From Novosphingobium fluoreni (GTDB taxonomy: Bacteria > Pseudomonadota > Alphaproteobacteria > Sphingomonadales > Sphingomonadaceae): DNA of 64,000 nucleotides. Of the stretch, positions 20,376 to 28,801 are shown piece after piece. Numbering within the stretch: the stretch's first letter is position 1; every line of letters begins with the position of its first letter. The notes beneath the pieces were generated by a model, which saw nothing but the letters and a program-made list of their open reading frames with translations, made no database searches and was not told the origin of the DNA. The stretch spans positions 62,001 through 126,000 of the forward strand of contig NZ_JACIDY010000004.1 of NCBI RefSeq assembly GCF_014196615.1, given 5' to 3'. The translations under genes were made by a program, and so were the position numbers.

Positions 20376-20525
20376 TTAGGCATCAGCAAATTCCGGTGGC
20401 ATTTCGCGGGATGGTTCAGGTGGGAGGCTGTTCAAATCAAGCTTGGGCAAATCAAGTCCTTGGCGCACAGGCTCTGCCTCGGCCGGATTGAGCAAAGCCT
20501 CACCACTAAAACGCGAACCTCGGCA
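20376..20525 (-). pseudogene. Unidentified 3' coding fragment downstream of the ferredoxin
   Basis: A 49-codon frame without a start codon reads SGEALLNPAEAEPVRQG, then LDLPKLDLNSLPPEPS, ending TAA at 20376-20378. The amino-acid pattern (repeated Pro, Leu, Glu) looks like a real protein tail, not random sequence, but I cannot name the family. It begins within 30 bp after the ferredoxin stop, so it could be the end of a gene whose body was deleted. Confidence 0.3.
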
Positions 20526-20549
20526 TCAGCCGAAGTCCGCGCGCATGGG

Positions 20550-20867
20550 TCAATCCTCTGGGGCGATCTCGACGCGAAGGCCATCGAGCGAGTCATTGAA
20601 CTCGATCTGGCAAGACAAACGCGAACGCTCTGTCCGGTTCTCAGAGCTATCAAGGAGGTCGTTTTCGTCTTCTGAAATCTTCGGTAGGCGATCGACAAAG
20701 CTGTCATCCACATAGACATGGCAAGTCGCGCACGAGAGGCAGCCGCCGCACAGGGCCAACAACTCATCGACGCCGTTATCGCGGATGATTTCCATCACGC
20801 TACGGCCACCGGCATCTTCTACTTCTTGTTCAGTACCCTCACGCGTAACAATCGTCAGCTTTGCCAT
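20550..20867 (-). CDS. [2Fe-2S] ferredoxin
   Basis: Small electron carrier of the adrenodoxin/putidaredoxin type, expected to feed a cytochrome P450 or the Rieske oxygenase of this island. The cluster ligands are in [10 protein letters not shown] (C-x5-C-x2-C, residues about 40-49) and SRLSC near residue 87. Length 105 is standard. The ATG at 20867 ([11 protein letters not shown]) is preferred to the upstream 20906 because it starts the first strand and has an AGGGAAC/GGGA stretch before it. It lies 100 bp downstream of the GMC oxidoreductase gene on the same strand. A second, divergent ferredoxin is encoded at 50424-50744. No ferredoxin reductase gene is in the window. Confidence 0.9.
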   Translation of the reverse strand: MAKLTIVTREGTEQEVEDAGGRSVMEIIRDNGVDELLALCGGCLSCATCHVYVDDSFVDRLPKISEDENDLLDSSENRTERSRLSCQIEFNDSLDGLRVEIAPED

Positions 20868-20968
20868 TCCCAGTTCCCTTTTCCATGCAACGCCGTGTGC
20901 GAGCAAGTTTGTGTGCGCTTTATAACGTCAGGTTCACTTGCGCTACCAAGTTTTGCTCTCGCCGTGCC

Positions 20969-22564
20969 CTACTTGCGTTCGGCTAGGATCAAATCGGCGG
21001 CGCGGGCTGCCATGCCCATCGTGGGCGCATTGGTGTTGCCGGCGATCATCTCGGGGAAGACCGACAGATCGACCACGCGCAGACCTTCGATGCCACGGAC
21101 ACGCAGATTGCCGTCCAGCGGCGCGGAGTTGTCGCGGCCCATCTTGACGGTTGCGGTACCGTGATAGCCGGCCTGGCCGCGCTCATGGTAGAGTGCTAGG
21201 ATTTCCTCATCGCTTTCCTTACCTGCGGTGGGGGCCACCTCGCCTGACGTGAAGGCCGCGATGGCGGGCTGCTTCATAAGGTTGCGGATGAAACGCGTCG
21301 AATTGATCGCGGCGCGGCGGTCCTCTTCTTCGCCCAGATAGTTCGGATTGATTACCAAAGGAGCTGCCGGATCGGCCGACCCGATGAAAACGGTGCCTTC
21401 GCTGCTGGGGCGCAGCTTGAAGGCGTAGAGGCTCATCCCCGGTTCCTTCTCAAACGCCAGGCCGCTGTTGGGATCCAGCGAATAGGGCTGGAACATGATC
21501 TGAGTATCAGGCCGCTGCGCATCTGGCAGGACGCGTACGAACGCGGCTGCCTCTGTAGAGCCGTAGGACATCGGACCTTTGCCGAATAGAACGTGGCTTA
21601 TCACGTTCTTGAGGAGGGCGAGGCCGCCGTAAGCGGCGTTCTGACTGTGCCTGGGATCACGTAAGCGAAAATTGTGGTTGATCAGCAGATGCTCACGGAA
21701 GTGTCGCCCTACCGAGGGGCTTTCCAGCACAACCGGCACACCGGCAGCTGACAGAACCTGAGGATCGCCGATGCCCGAAAGCTGGAGGATACGGGGGGAG
21801 CCGATCGCGCCAGCAGACAGGATCACCTCGCCGCGCGCTGCGTATGTGACGGGCTGCCCATCGCGCATACCTTCCACGCCGACGACACGATGATTGCGGA
21901 TGATCAGGCGGTCCGTTCTCACGCCACTGGCGATCGTCAGGTTGGACCGACCTTCCGCCCGCTTGAGAAAAGCACGCGCGGAACTGACGCGGCGGCCGCG
22001 TCGATCAATATTCCATTGCATCAAACCGATGCCTTCCTGCGCCCGAACGGAGTGCTCTTCCTTCACCGGCAGGCCCAGTTGCGCACCCGCCTCGATCCAA
22101 GCGTGCGTCAGCGGCGACGGGGCAGGATGGTTCGAAATCTCGATCGGGCCGCCTACGCCGCGCGTGTCGCTTTCGCCCATGCGATGATTTTCCAATCCGC
22201 GCAGGTAGGGCAGCATTTCGCTCCATGACCACTGGGGGCCAGCCAGTTCGGCCAGGCGATCGTAATCCTCCGCCGCACCCCGGTTCCAGACCATGCCGTT
22301 GATACCGCTCGAGCCACCCAGCATCTTCCCGCGAACCCATGTCTCGGGCCCCGCGCCGCGCTTGTTTGTCGTCGGGATGAAGTGGGCGGTGGCAGGGTCG
22401 GACGTGGTTTTGCCAAAGCCCTTGGGCATCTCGGTAATCCAATGATCACCGCGCCCGCCTTCCTCAATGAGGAGCACTTGGTTGCGCGGATCAGCTGAAA
22501 GGCGTTCGGCCAGAACGCAACCGGCCGATCCGGCGCCTACAATGATATAGTCAAATTCGGCCAT
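20969..22564 (-). CDS. GMC-family FAD oxidoreductase (choline dehydrogenase-like)
   Basis: Flavoenzyme that oxidises an alcohol to an aldehyde or ketone. The N-terminal dinucleotide motif is DYIIVGAGSAGCVLAERL (residues 4-21), the GMC signature near residue 80 is GGSSGINGMVWNRG, and the C-terminal active-site histidine sits in GYHGTATVKMG with the asparagine-containing GNTNAP downstream. Length 531 is typical. The start ATG at 22564 has only a weak upstream GGATCC/AGG. Two copies of GAGTGACTCG lie 25 and 43 bp upstream and are likely operators. The ferredoxin gene follows by 100 bp, so they may be cotranscribed. Substrate unknown, plausibly a hydroxylated intermediate of the island's pathway. 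Confidence 0.9.
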   Translation of the reverse strand: MAEFDYIIVGAGSAGCVLAERLSADPRNQVLLIEEGGRGDHWITEMPKGFGKTTSDPATAHFIPTTNKRGAGPETWVRGKMLGGSSGINGMVWNRGAAEDYDRLAELAGPQWSWSEMLPYLRGLENHRMGESDTRGVGGPIEISNHPAPSPLTHAWIEAGAQLGLPVKEEHSVRAQEGIGLMQWNIDRRGRRVSSARAFLKRAEGRSNLTIASGVRTDRLIIRNHRVVGVEGMRDGQPVTYAARGEVILSAGAIGSPRILQLSGIGDPQVLSAAGVPVVLESPSVGRHFREHLLINHNFRLRDPRHSQNAAYGGLALLKNVISHVLFGKGPMSYGSTEAAAFVRVLPDAQRPDTQIMFQPYSLDPNSGLAFEKEPGMSLYAFKLRPSSEGTVFIGSADPAAPLVINPNYLGEEEDRRAAINSTRFIRNLMKQPAIAAFTSGEVAPTAGKESDEEILALYHERGQAGYHGTATVKMGRDNSAPLDGNLRVRGIEGLRVVDLSVFPEMIAGNTNAPTMGMAARAADLILAERK

Positions 22565-22588
22565 CGCCTGGATCCTGCAAGTTGATCG

Positions 22589-22616
22589 GAGTGACTCGTG
22601 AAGCCAGAGTGACTCG
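22589..22616. promoter_or_regulatory. Two direct repeats of GAGTGACTCG upstream of the GMC gene
   Basis: Identical 10-mers at 22589-22598 and 22607-22616, 18 bp apart start to start. Each contains the odd-centred palindrome GAGT-G-ACTC. Two copies on nearly the same helix face just upstream of a start codon suggest a dimeric or paired activator/repressor site. Confidence 0.5.
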
Positions 22617-22627
22617 GAATGAAGGGG

Positions 22628-22759
22628 TTATCTTTGGGTCAAGGTAGGATCGCGCTTTTCGAGGAAGGAGGCGCGTTTTTCAACAGCATCTTTGGTGGAT
22701 TGGGCTGGGGAGACAGCACGAAGCTCGAATTCCATCGCTTTCTCCACCTGCTTGGCATG
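22628..22759 (-). pseudogene. 3' remnant of an enoyl-CoA hydratase (crotonase) gene
   Basis: A minus-strand frame with no start codon reads HAKQVEKAMEFELRAVSP, then AQSTKDAVEKRASFLEKRDP, ending TLTQR and TAA at 22628-22630. The segment AVEKRASFLEKRDP is the standard C-terminal helix of crotonases (compare AVAAFNEKRKP in the intact gene at 50813). The remaining three quarters of the gene is absent, so this is a deletion scar directly upstream of the GMC gene. Confidence 0.6.
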
Positions 22760-22942
22760 AGCACCGCCGTGAGGATCAGACCGATACGCCCGTACGGGAC
22801 GACCTGACGTGAGCCGACCGGCCGCCGTGAAGCGCCCACTACTTAAGTTTCGTCCGTTTGGCTAATGCGGTTTGATCGGTCAGGCAAAAGGGCGAAGAAA
22901 TCTGTAATCTGATGATCGCTATGGTGGCACGCGGAGAGCCCA

Positions 22943-23980
22943 TCAATCGCGTCCTATCCTGCCCATCAGTTCGACGACCTCGTCGGTCGCGTCCAGGAAA
23001 CACATGCTGGTGACGCCTGAATCGCGCCATGCCTGCCACCGTTCCTTGATCCGAGCTGGCGGGCCGAGCAAGCCTTCGTCGTCGATATACTCATCCGGAA
23101 CCGCCGCGGCGGCCTCATCCTTGCGGCCCGCGAGGAAGAGTTCCTGGACGCGTTCCGCCGCCGCGCCGAAGCCACGCTCGATCATCGCGTCCTTGTGAAA
23201 GTTCGTGCTTTTGGACCCCATGCCCCCGGCATAAAGCGCCACCATCGGCTTGAGCGCATCTAATGCGGCCTTCACATCATCGACGATCTGGACGCTGAGA
23301 GAGGTGCGGATCTCAAAATCCTGTAGCGCCTTGCCATCGCTACGCCGTGCCAGTCCCTCCTCGATAATGGCTTTGTAGCGGGTCTTGAAGCTATCGGGGG
23401 CCAGATGCATCGCCATCCAGCCGTCGGCGATTTCCGCGGTCATCCGGATGTTCAAGGGCGTCGCGGTGCCCAGCATAACGGGAATATCAGGGTTGCCGTG
23501 CAGGATGCTTTTAAGCGGCTTGCCTTGGCCAGAGGAGCCAGGGCCGGTGTAAGGCAGCGAAATTTCCTTGCCCGGATGACTGACGGGGCCTTCGCGTTTC
23601 CATATCTGCTTCATGATCGCCACGTAATCGCGCATCCGCGTATTCGGCTTGCCCCAGGGTTGTCCGTACCATCCCTCGACGATCTGCGGGCCTGACATAC
23701 CAAGGCCCACGATCATCCGGCCTTCACCGCACATGGCATCGATGGTCTGGGCGGCCATGGCCATATTCGCTGGCGTGCGCGCCGCCAGTTGCGCGATTCC
23801 GGTACCCAGCCGGATACGGTCGGTCAGGGCGCCGATATAAGCCAGCGGCGTCATGGCATCGGAACTGTACGTCTCTGCCGTCCAGACCGAATCAAAACCC
23901 AGCGCCTCGGCGCGCCGAATACGCTCGATCGGCACGTCCATCTTCGCGCCTGCGTATCCGATACCAATACCCAGCTTCAT
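22943..23980 (-). CDS. LLM-class (luciferase-like) flavin/F420-dependent oxidoreductase
   Basis: TIM-barrel oxidoreductase using reduced FMN or F420. The N-terminus MKLGIGIGYAG, the ERIRRAEALGFDSVW segment, RIRLGTGI and IVGLGMSGPQIVEGWYGQPW are characteristic of the F420-type LLM branch abundant in mycobacteria. Length 345 fits. The frame runs back to 24121, but ATG 23980 with AGGAGAGG upstream is the start. Whether this organism makes F420 cannot be seen from the window; sphingomonads are not generally known for it, so an FMN enzyme is possible. The gene lies 22 bp downstream of the LuxR-family regulator on the same strand, a likely pair. Confidence 0.87.
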   Translation of the reverse strand: MKLGIGIGYAGAKMDVPIERIRRAEALGFDSVWTAETYSSDAMTPLAYIGALTDRIRLGTGIAQLAARTPANMAMAAQTIDAMCGEGRMIVGLGMSGPQIVEGWYGQPWGKPNTRMRDYVAIMKQIWKREGPVSHPGKEISLPYTGPGSSGQGKPLKSILHGNPDIPVMLGTATPLNIRMTAEIADGWMAMHLAPDSFKTRYKAIIEEGLARRSDGKALQDFEIRTSLSVQIVDDVKAALDALKPMVALYAGGMGSKSTNFHKDAMIERGFGAAAERVQELFLAGRKDEAAAAVPDEYIDDEGLLGPPARIKERWQAWRDSGVTSMCFLDATDEVVELMGRIGRD

Positions 23981-24002
23981 CCTCGGCCTCTCCTGCTGCT
24001 TT

Positions 24003-25133
24003 TCATGCCATGGCGGCAACGCTGGTGAGCAACAGGCGTACCAGATCGGCTTGCCCGCGGGTACCTGTCTTGCCATAGATGCGCTTGGTATATTCGCGAG
24101 CGGATTGCTCCGTAAGGCCAAGCTGTACGGCAGCCTCCCTGATGGTTTGTCCGCGGCTTAGGGCGATCGCCAGCCCCGCTTCTTTGAAGGTAAGGCCAAA
24201 CAGATCAGCCAGCTGTTCACTTTGATCGCTGCTTTCTGCAACTTCGCCGTGAATATACGCTACGATCACCGGCTCCATGGTGTCTAGTAAAGCATCGCCG
24301 CGCGAACGCATCAGCAACATATCTAGCCATGGCTGGCTGGACAACCGGAAGGCTCGCGCCCGACCGTTTGGCTTCGTCGCCAGCGCGGCAAGCGCGCTTC
24401 GCATTTCGCGATCGGCGACGGGGTCGGACAGGACCAGCCTGTCAACAGGTGGTCGGCGGAAGGCGCTACTGGCGTTCAACACGCCGTCGGCCATCGCGTC
24501 TTTATCGAGGATACGACCCTGTGCATTCATTTTCAGCCAGCACAGATTGAGTCGGCGGACCGCTTCCTGTGATGCCAAAGTATGACTGCGCTGCCGATCA
24601 AGAGCCGCGAAGTTCCGCAGAGATATTCCCACATGGGGAAGCAAGGCGTCTAGCAGGCGCAGAACGGTTTGCGATATATCCTCGCACGCCCAGCTGACAG
24701 ATAGCCAGGCCATTCCGCCCATGCCATCTCCCACGCATGCCAATCGCGTAGACTTCAAGCCATGGCGGGTTTGCACAAGGTCGCGAAAGGCACGGTGTGA
24801 TCGACGCCCGTAATCCAGATACTGGCACACGTCAAAAAAGCGCCCCGTGGGCATGCGCTGGTGGCCGGGCGGGGCAAAGACGGGATGGATACCGCCGGTA
24901 TGCAGGTCAGACGCATTGGGAACCTCCGGCGCGATCGAAAGGGTGCGGACGCCAGGACCATCCAGATGATCCATCCGATAGCTGAGCGATGCGGTCTGGG
25001 CGCCGGTATACTGCCGCAGCTGCCCGACGAAATCACGCCATGGTGGGTCTTGAAGCGGCCCGGCATGAAGCCCTTCCAGGAGCAGCCATTCCCGGCTTTC
25101 GAAACGGTCAAGGGGATCGTGCCGTGTTGCCAT
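24003..25133 (-). CDS. LuxR-family (HTH) transcriptional regulator
   Basis: DNA-binding regulator. The last 65 residues are a LuxR-type helix-turn-helix (LTFKEAGLAIALSRGQTIREA, then LGLTEQSAREYTKRIYGKTG). The preceding 300 residues form a sensory part with no motif I can name; this arrangement (unknown N-domain plus C-terminal HTH, about 375 residues) is common in sphingomonad and mycobacterial catabolic clusters. It is divergent from the sulfotransferase-VOC operon across 150 bp and cotranscribed with the LLM oxidoreductase, so both are candidate targets. The N-terminal domain may sense a pathway intermediate. Confidence 0.85.
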   Translation of the reverse strand: MATRHDPLDRFESREWLLLEGLHAGPLQDPPWRDFVGQLRQYTGAQTASLSYRMDHLDGPGVRTLSIAPEVPNASDLHTGGIHPVFAPPGHQRMPTGRFFDVCQYLDYGRRSHRAFRDLVQTRHGLKSTRLACVGDGMGGMAWLSVSWACEDISQTVLRLLDALLPHVGISLRNFAALDRQRSHTLASQEAVRRLNLCWLKMNAQGRILDKDAMADGVLNASSAFRRPPVDRLVLSDPVADREMRSALAALATKPNGRARAFRLSSQPWLDMLLMRSRGDALLDTMEPVIVAYIHGEVAESSDQSEQLADLFGLTFKEAGLAIALSRGQTIREAAVQLGLTEQSAREYTKRIYGKTGTRGQADLVRLLLTSVAAMA

Positions 25134-25280
25134 ATGGGAACTGTAAATTCGGCTGAGACCTGCTGCAAGCGCGATCTTGCTGCTTCATGATTCCATACGG
25201 AACAGAAGCATGTACGAAGACGGCGATCGCGTCATGCCGGGGCAGCGTCATGCCGCATCATTGGAGAGGAAAAATCGTAT

Positions 25281-26441
25281 ATGGCAACTATCGTTGACCG
25301 TGAGCCTGCAATCGAAGATTTCGCCGTTACTCAAGACGCGCTGGACACATTGGAGCGTCTGAAGAGCCGCGCGATGCAGCGCACCGGCTTGACGGACTTC
25401 GGCTCGACGGACTTCGAAAAGCCTCTCGGCCTGCTTTTAGATGAAGCCATTCGCGTCCCCCGACGTCTGGATTGGGAAAGCGAGATCGAGACCAGTCTCA
25501 TGGGGCGGCTCGTCTTGGTCGACGAATGGAAGCGAAATCCGGGGTATAAGGATCGCACGATAGTCGCGCCGCTTGTCATTTGCGGCATACCACGCACTGG
25601 CACGACGGCGTTGCACAAGGTATTGTCAGTCGATCCCCAGTTCCAGGGTTTAAATCTCTGGCTGGCATCCTGGCCTAAACCGCGCCCACCTCAAGACCGT
25701 TGGGTTGACGAGCCGGGCTATCAGCACGCCGTCGCGTTACTCGAAAAGCGCAATGCCGATACGCCGGGGTTGCGCGCCGTGCACGAGATGCTCGTGGACG
25801 AAGTGGAAGAGTGCCTCGAGATCCTTCGGTACGACTTCGTAACAAACCGCTTCCCGTCGATCACCCTGATGCCGCGCTACGATGGGTGGATGCAGGCTCA
25901 AGACCAGACGCCTTCCTACCGGAACCTGGCCGATGCTTTGAAGCTGATCGGATTGCACGATGATCGGCGGTGGCTGCTCAAAAACCCTGGGCACTTTGGA
26001 AATCTCGACGCTTTGTTCGCAGTGTTCCCGGACGCCCGTGTGGTCATCACCCATCGCGATCCGGTGAAGTCCATTGGTTCAGTCTGCAGCGTATTACAGA
26101 ATCCTCAGCAATTCATGGATCCAAACGTCGATCTTCACAAGGTTGGCGCTCGGGAAGTACAGTTCTGGGGAGACGCGAAAGCGAAAACAGATGCGATCCG
26201 TGAGAGCGAGCGGGGTGCGCAAATCCTCGACGTTCAGCACAAGGATTTTCATGCGGATCCTATCGGCATCGTGCGTGCGATCTATGATCATGCGGGGCTG
26301 GTGCTGAATCCTGATGTCGAACAGGATATGCGGACCTGGCTGGCTCAGAACCCGTCGGACAAGCACGGGCAGCACACCTACAAGCTTTCGGACTATGGCC
26401 TCACCGAAGAGGGTATCCGAGCTGTATTTGGAGAAGGATGA
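25281..26441 (+). CDS. Sulfotransferase-family protein
   Basis: PAPS-dependent sulfotransferase fold, Stf3-like. The 5'-phosphosulfate loop is CGIPRTGTTALHK (residues about 100-112) and the 3'-phosphate-binding segment is RVVITHRDPVKSIGS (near residue 254). Length 386 matches the bacterial family found in lipid and steroid catabolic clusters, where actual sulfation has rarely been shown. The ATG at 25281 has GGAGAGG about 12 bases upstream. Its stop overlaps the region of the following VOC gene start (ATGATC), so the two genes are translationally coupled. It is divergent from the LuxR regulator at 25133. Confidence 0.85.
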   Translation: MATIVDREPAIEDFAVTQDALDTLERLKSRAMQRTGLTDFGSTDFEKPLGLLLDEAIRVPRRLDWESEIETSLMGRLVLVDEWKRNPGYKDRTIVAPLVICGIPRTGTTALHKVLSVDPQFQGLNLWLASWPKPRPPQDRWVDEPGYQHAVALLEKRNADTPGLRAVHEMLVDEVEECLEILRYDFVTNRFPSITLMPRYDGWMQAQDQTPSYRNLADALKLIGLHDDRRWLLKNPGHFGNLDALFAVFPDARVVITHRDPVKSIGSVCSVLQNPQQFMDPNVDLHKVGAREVQFWGDAKAKTDAIRESERGAQILDVQHKDFHADPIGIVRAIYDHAGLVLNPDVEQDMRTWLAQNPSDKHGQHTYKLSDYGLTEEGIRAVFGEG

Positions 26442-26443
26442 TC

Positions 26444-26971
26444 ATGTCGGATACGTTTACCGCGCCAAAGAAAACTTTGGTGGAACGCCCCGCGACTTTC
26501 CCCACGGCGGCCGGCTCGCAAGGTTTTGAAACGTTTCAGCACGCCTACGTGGTGCGAGACCTAGATGCCGGCATCGAGACCTTTGCGAAATACGGCGTGA
26601 AAAATTTCACGCGGTTGCCACTTCCTCCGATGGAAGGCGGCGCGGTGATGAAAATCGCGCTTGCTTGGACTGCGGGCCAGATGATCGAACTGATCGAGGC
26701 TCGTGGCCCTGGCATGGAGTTGCACGGCGCGTGGCTGCGGGAGGGCGAGGATATTCGGTTCCATCACTTCGGTTACTTCATCGAGGATGATGACCAGTGG
26801 AATGCGCTTCACGCCCTTCTGGAGCAGGAAGGCCGTCAGGTCGTTATGGGGGGAGACACTGGGGTGGTGCGTTTCGCCTATGTCGAGGCTCCAGAACTAG
26901 GCCACTATCTTGAATACGTCTACCCTAGCGCCGAAGGTAAGGCCTTGTTCGAAAGCGTATCCGCAAACTAG
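26444..26971 (+). CDS. VOC (glyoxalase/dioxygenase superfamily) protein
   Basis: Vicinal-oxygen-chelate fold protein with two beta-alpha-beta-beta-beta modules: the first begins at FQHAYVVRDLDAGIETFAKYG, the second at IRFHHFGYFIEDDDQWNAL. The likely metal-ligand positions are H in FQHAYV, E in MIELIE, H in FHHFGYF and E in HYLEYVYP, the usual His-Glu-His-Glu set. Methylmalonyl-CoA epimerase-like or lyase activity is possible; the exact reaction is unknown. ATG 26438 overlaps the sulfotransferase stop, but ATG 26444 has AAGG at a better six-base distance. About 175 residues. Cotranscribed with the sulfotransferase. Confidence 0.8.
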   Translation: MSDTFTAPKKTLVERPATFPTAAGSQGFETFQHAYVVRDLDAGIETFAKYGVKNFTRLPLPPMEGGAVMKIALAWTAGQMIELIEARGPGMELHGAWLREGEDIRFHHFGYFIEDDDQWNALHALLEQEGRQVVMGGDTGVVRFAYVEAPELGHYLEYVYPSAEGKALFESVSAN

Positions 26972-26999
26972 TTTTCGCCGCGATGTTTATGTCTGCCTA

Positions 27000-27027
27000 A
27001 AGGGGCGAGCCTACAAGCCCGCCCCTT
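27000..27027. terminator. Hairpin between convergent genes
   Basis: AAGGGGCGAGC (27000-27010) pairs with GCCCGCCCCTT (27017-27027) across a six-base loop with one A-C mismatch. It lies between the VOC stop (26971) and the DUF1214 stop (27040) and can serve both strands. Confidence 0.6.
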
Positions 27028-27039
27028 CTGCGCGTCACC

Positions 27040-28215
27040 TTACCATTTGCGCCGTAACTGAGACCCGATCAACCGCTCACGCATCGCGGCTGCCCGGTCT
27101 TCAGCCGAGATGCGGGGCGAACGATCTCCCAGATAGGCTTCCAACTCGGACCGCTTCATTACCTTGATATCGGGCACAGGGTGGGAGTCCGCCTTGTACC
27201 AGCGGCCGATCAGCATCCCGTAGGGATGATCCCCGGTGTCAAGCCAGTTCGCGTAACCCGGATCTTTGGCGCAAAGTACGGCCCGGAACTTGCCATCGGT
27301 ATCGACCTTTGCCGTGGCCCCATTGAGGCTGCTTTGCCGGTAGAGAATATCGACCTGATTCCAAAGCCCATCGATCACCTGGACATTCCAGTATTTGACG
27401 TTCTGCGGCAAATCGGTTTCCAGCACCAAGACATCGTCGGGATTCTTGCTGAGATCAAAAACCATTTCAAAATAGGTCTGCGGCCAGCTGTCTCCATTAC
27501 CCAGATCTTGGAAGTTATGAAGGTGAGCCTTGTTGATGAAGCCTTCATCATGCGGGCGGCGCATGCTGAGCAATGCCGTGGTCGTAAGCCGGCGCGGATA
27601 GTGCATGACTTGAGTTAGTTTGGCGCTGACTTCTTCTGGTGACATGCGCGGGCGAGGCGGCATCGGATCCAACCGCTCAACGGCAACGCGCATGTCGACA
27701 TCGCGGCCCCAATTGTAATGGAACTGTCGCAGCATCAGAAAATCTACCTCGGGATTGAGATACAGCCAATTGCCAGTCCACCCCTCCGGTTTATGCTCGC
27801 TGAAGATGACCTCAAACTTGCCATCGGCATCGATGTCGAGACTATCGACGTCATAATTGTCGAAGCCCTGGCCCCATTCGTCCTGCAACCCGAAAATTTT
27901 CTTGCCCGTGGCGAAACCGGCGACAACGCAATTTCCGCGCTCGCCTGTGATCTTGTACGTGCCGGCTCCATCCAAAAAGCACGCGTGATAAATTCCGTCG
28001 GGATTTGGCTGCGCAAGAAAAGCGGAGTTTTCAAAGGGAATGAACTCGGGATAGCGCGGGTCCATCATGAATGTCAGAAAATAGGCCTGGGACAAGCCCA
28101 TGGCAAATTGCCGATACATATCCGCGCGGAACTGTTCGTCCACCGGAGCGGTTGTCTGGTCAATCAGGGGCTCTGCCTGCTTCAGCAATTCGACGTATTC
28201 AGACCATTTCTGCAT
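27040..28215 (-). CDS. DUF1214 domain protein (cytoplasmic form)
   Basis: Function unknown. DUF1214 signatures are present in the C-terminal half (KYWNVQVIDGLWNQ, GYANWLDTGDHPYGMLIGRW). Unlike the DUF1214 protein at 3190-4536 it has no signal peptide; it begins MQKWSEYVELLKQAEPL. The start at ATG 28215 is fixed by AGGAG with a seven-base spacing, although the frame extends to 28257. Length 391. It sits between the sulfotransferase/VOC pair and the dehydrogenase pair inside the catabolic island. Homologues recur in such islands, so a role in the pathway is likely but not defined. Confidence 0.83.
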   Translation of the reverse strand: MQKWSEYVELLKQAEPLIDQTTAPVDEQFRADMYRQFAMGLSQAYFLTFMMDPRYPEFIPFENSAFLAQPNPDGIYHACFLDGAGTYKITGERGNCVVAGFATGKKIFGLQDEWGQGFDNYDVDSLDIDADGKFEVIFSEHKPEGWTGNWLYLNPEVDFLMLRQFHYNWGRDVDMRVAVERLDPMPPRPRMSPEEVSAKLTQVMHYPRRLTTTALLSMRRPHDEGFINKAHLHNFQDLGNGDSWPQTYFEMVFDLSKNPDDVLVLETDLPQNVKYWNVQVIDGLWNQVDILYRQSSLNGATAKVDTDGKFRAVLCAKDPGYANWLDTGDHPYGMLIGRWYKADSHPVPDIKVMKRSELEAYLGDRSPRISAEDRAAAMRERLIGSQLRRKW

Positions 28216-28801
28216 TAGACTCTCCTGGAAAGACGACAGTGCGGCGGCCACGATCACAAAGCGTCGCCCTAGTCCGTTGCCGTGAGTAGATCGAACTCCA
28301 CTGTAATGGTCGCTCGTGGGCGTTGCCGTCGGCTATTCGCACCGATCGAAGCTAAGCAGGGTCAGCGTCATTGGCAACAGCTTTATACCGGTTTGGGGAC
28401 GACACGTTGGAGGAGAGTGGTCGAACGCAAAAGCACCGATTTCGGCTCCTTTGCGTGTTCTGGCACCTCACTTTTCGATTTGGCCGACGTTTTCCAGGGT
28501 ATGCCTGGGTATTGACGGGTTCTTATCTATTTCAAACAGATTTACGAGAGCAGAATGCAAGCGCGTATCGTTAACGGAATCACTTATGGGATCGCAAAGC
28601 GCTAGTTCGCTTGTATCGTGCTAACGGTAAGGACCCGCCTTTCGCGGGTAGGGATCGGGCAGGGACATCGTCAGTTATCCCGATACTGATGCCTTCCGGG
28701 GGGAGGTGAATTGCCCCAGTTTCAACTTGTCGAAACCGACAGGCCATGGCCATGGCCTGAGCATTGATATTCTTCTCCATACGAATGGATGATGGGAGCC
28801 G
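28216..28801. other. Promoter-containing gap of about 590 bp
   Basis: Divergent region between the DUF1214 gene and the dehydrogenase operon. No coding frame convinces me. It carries a perfect hairpin, ACCCGC-N5-GCGGGT, at 28633-28649, which could be an operator for the downstream operon or a weak terminator. Confidence 0.4.

Larger units (their letters stand above)
19682..20549. other. 870-bp stretch of gene debris
   Basis: No intact gene. Two minus-strand fragments with coding character are listed separately (20083-20240 and 20376-20525). The first 400 bp show nothing. Confidence 0.5.
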
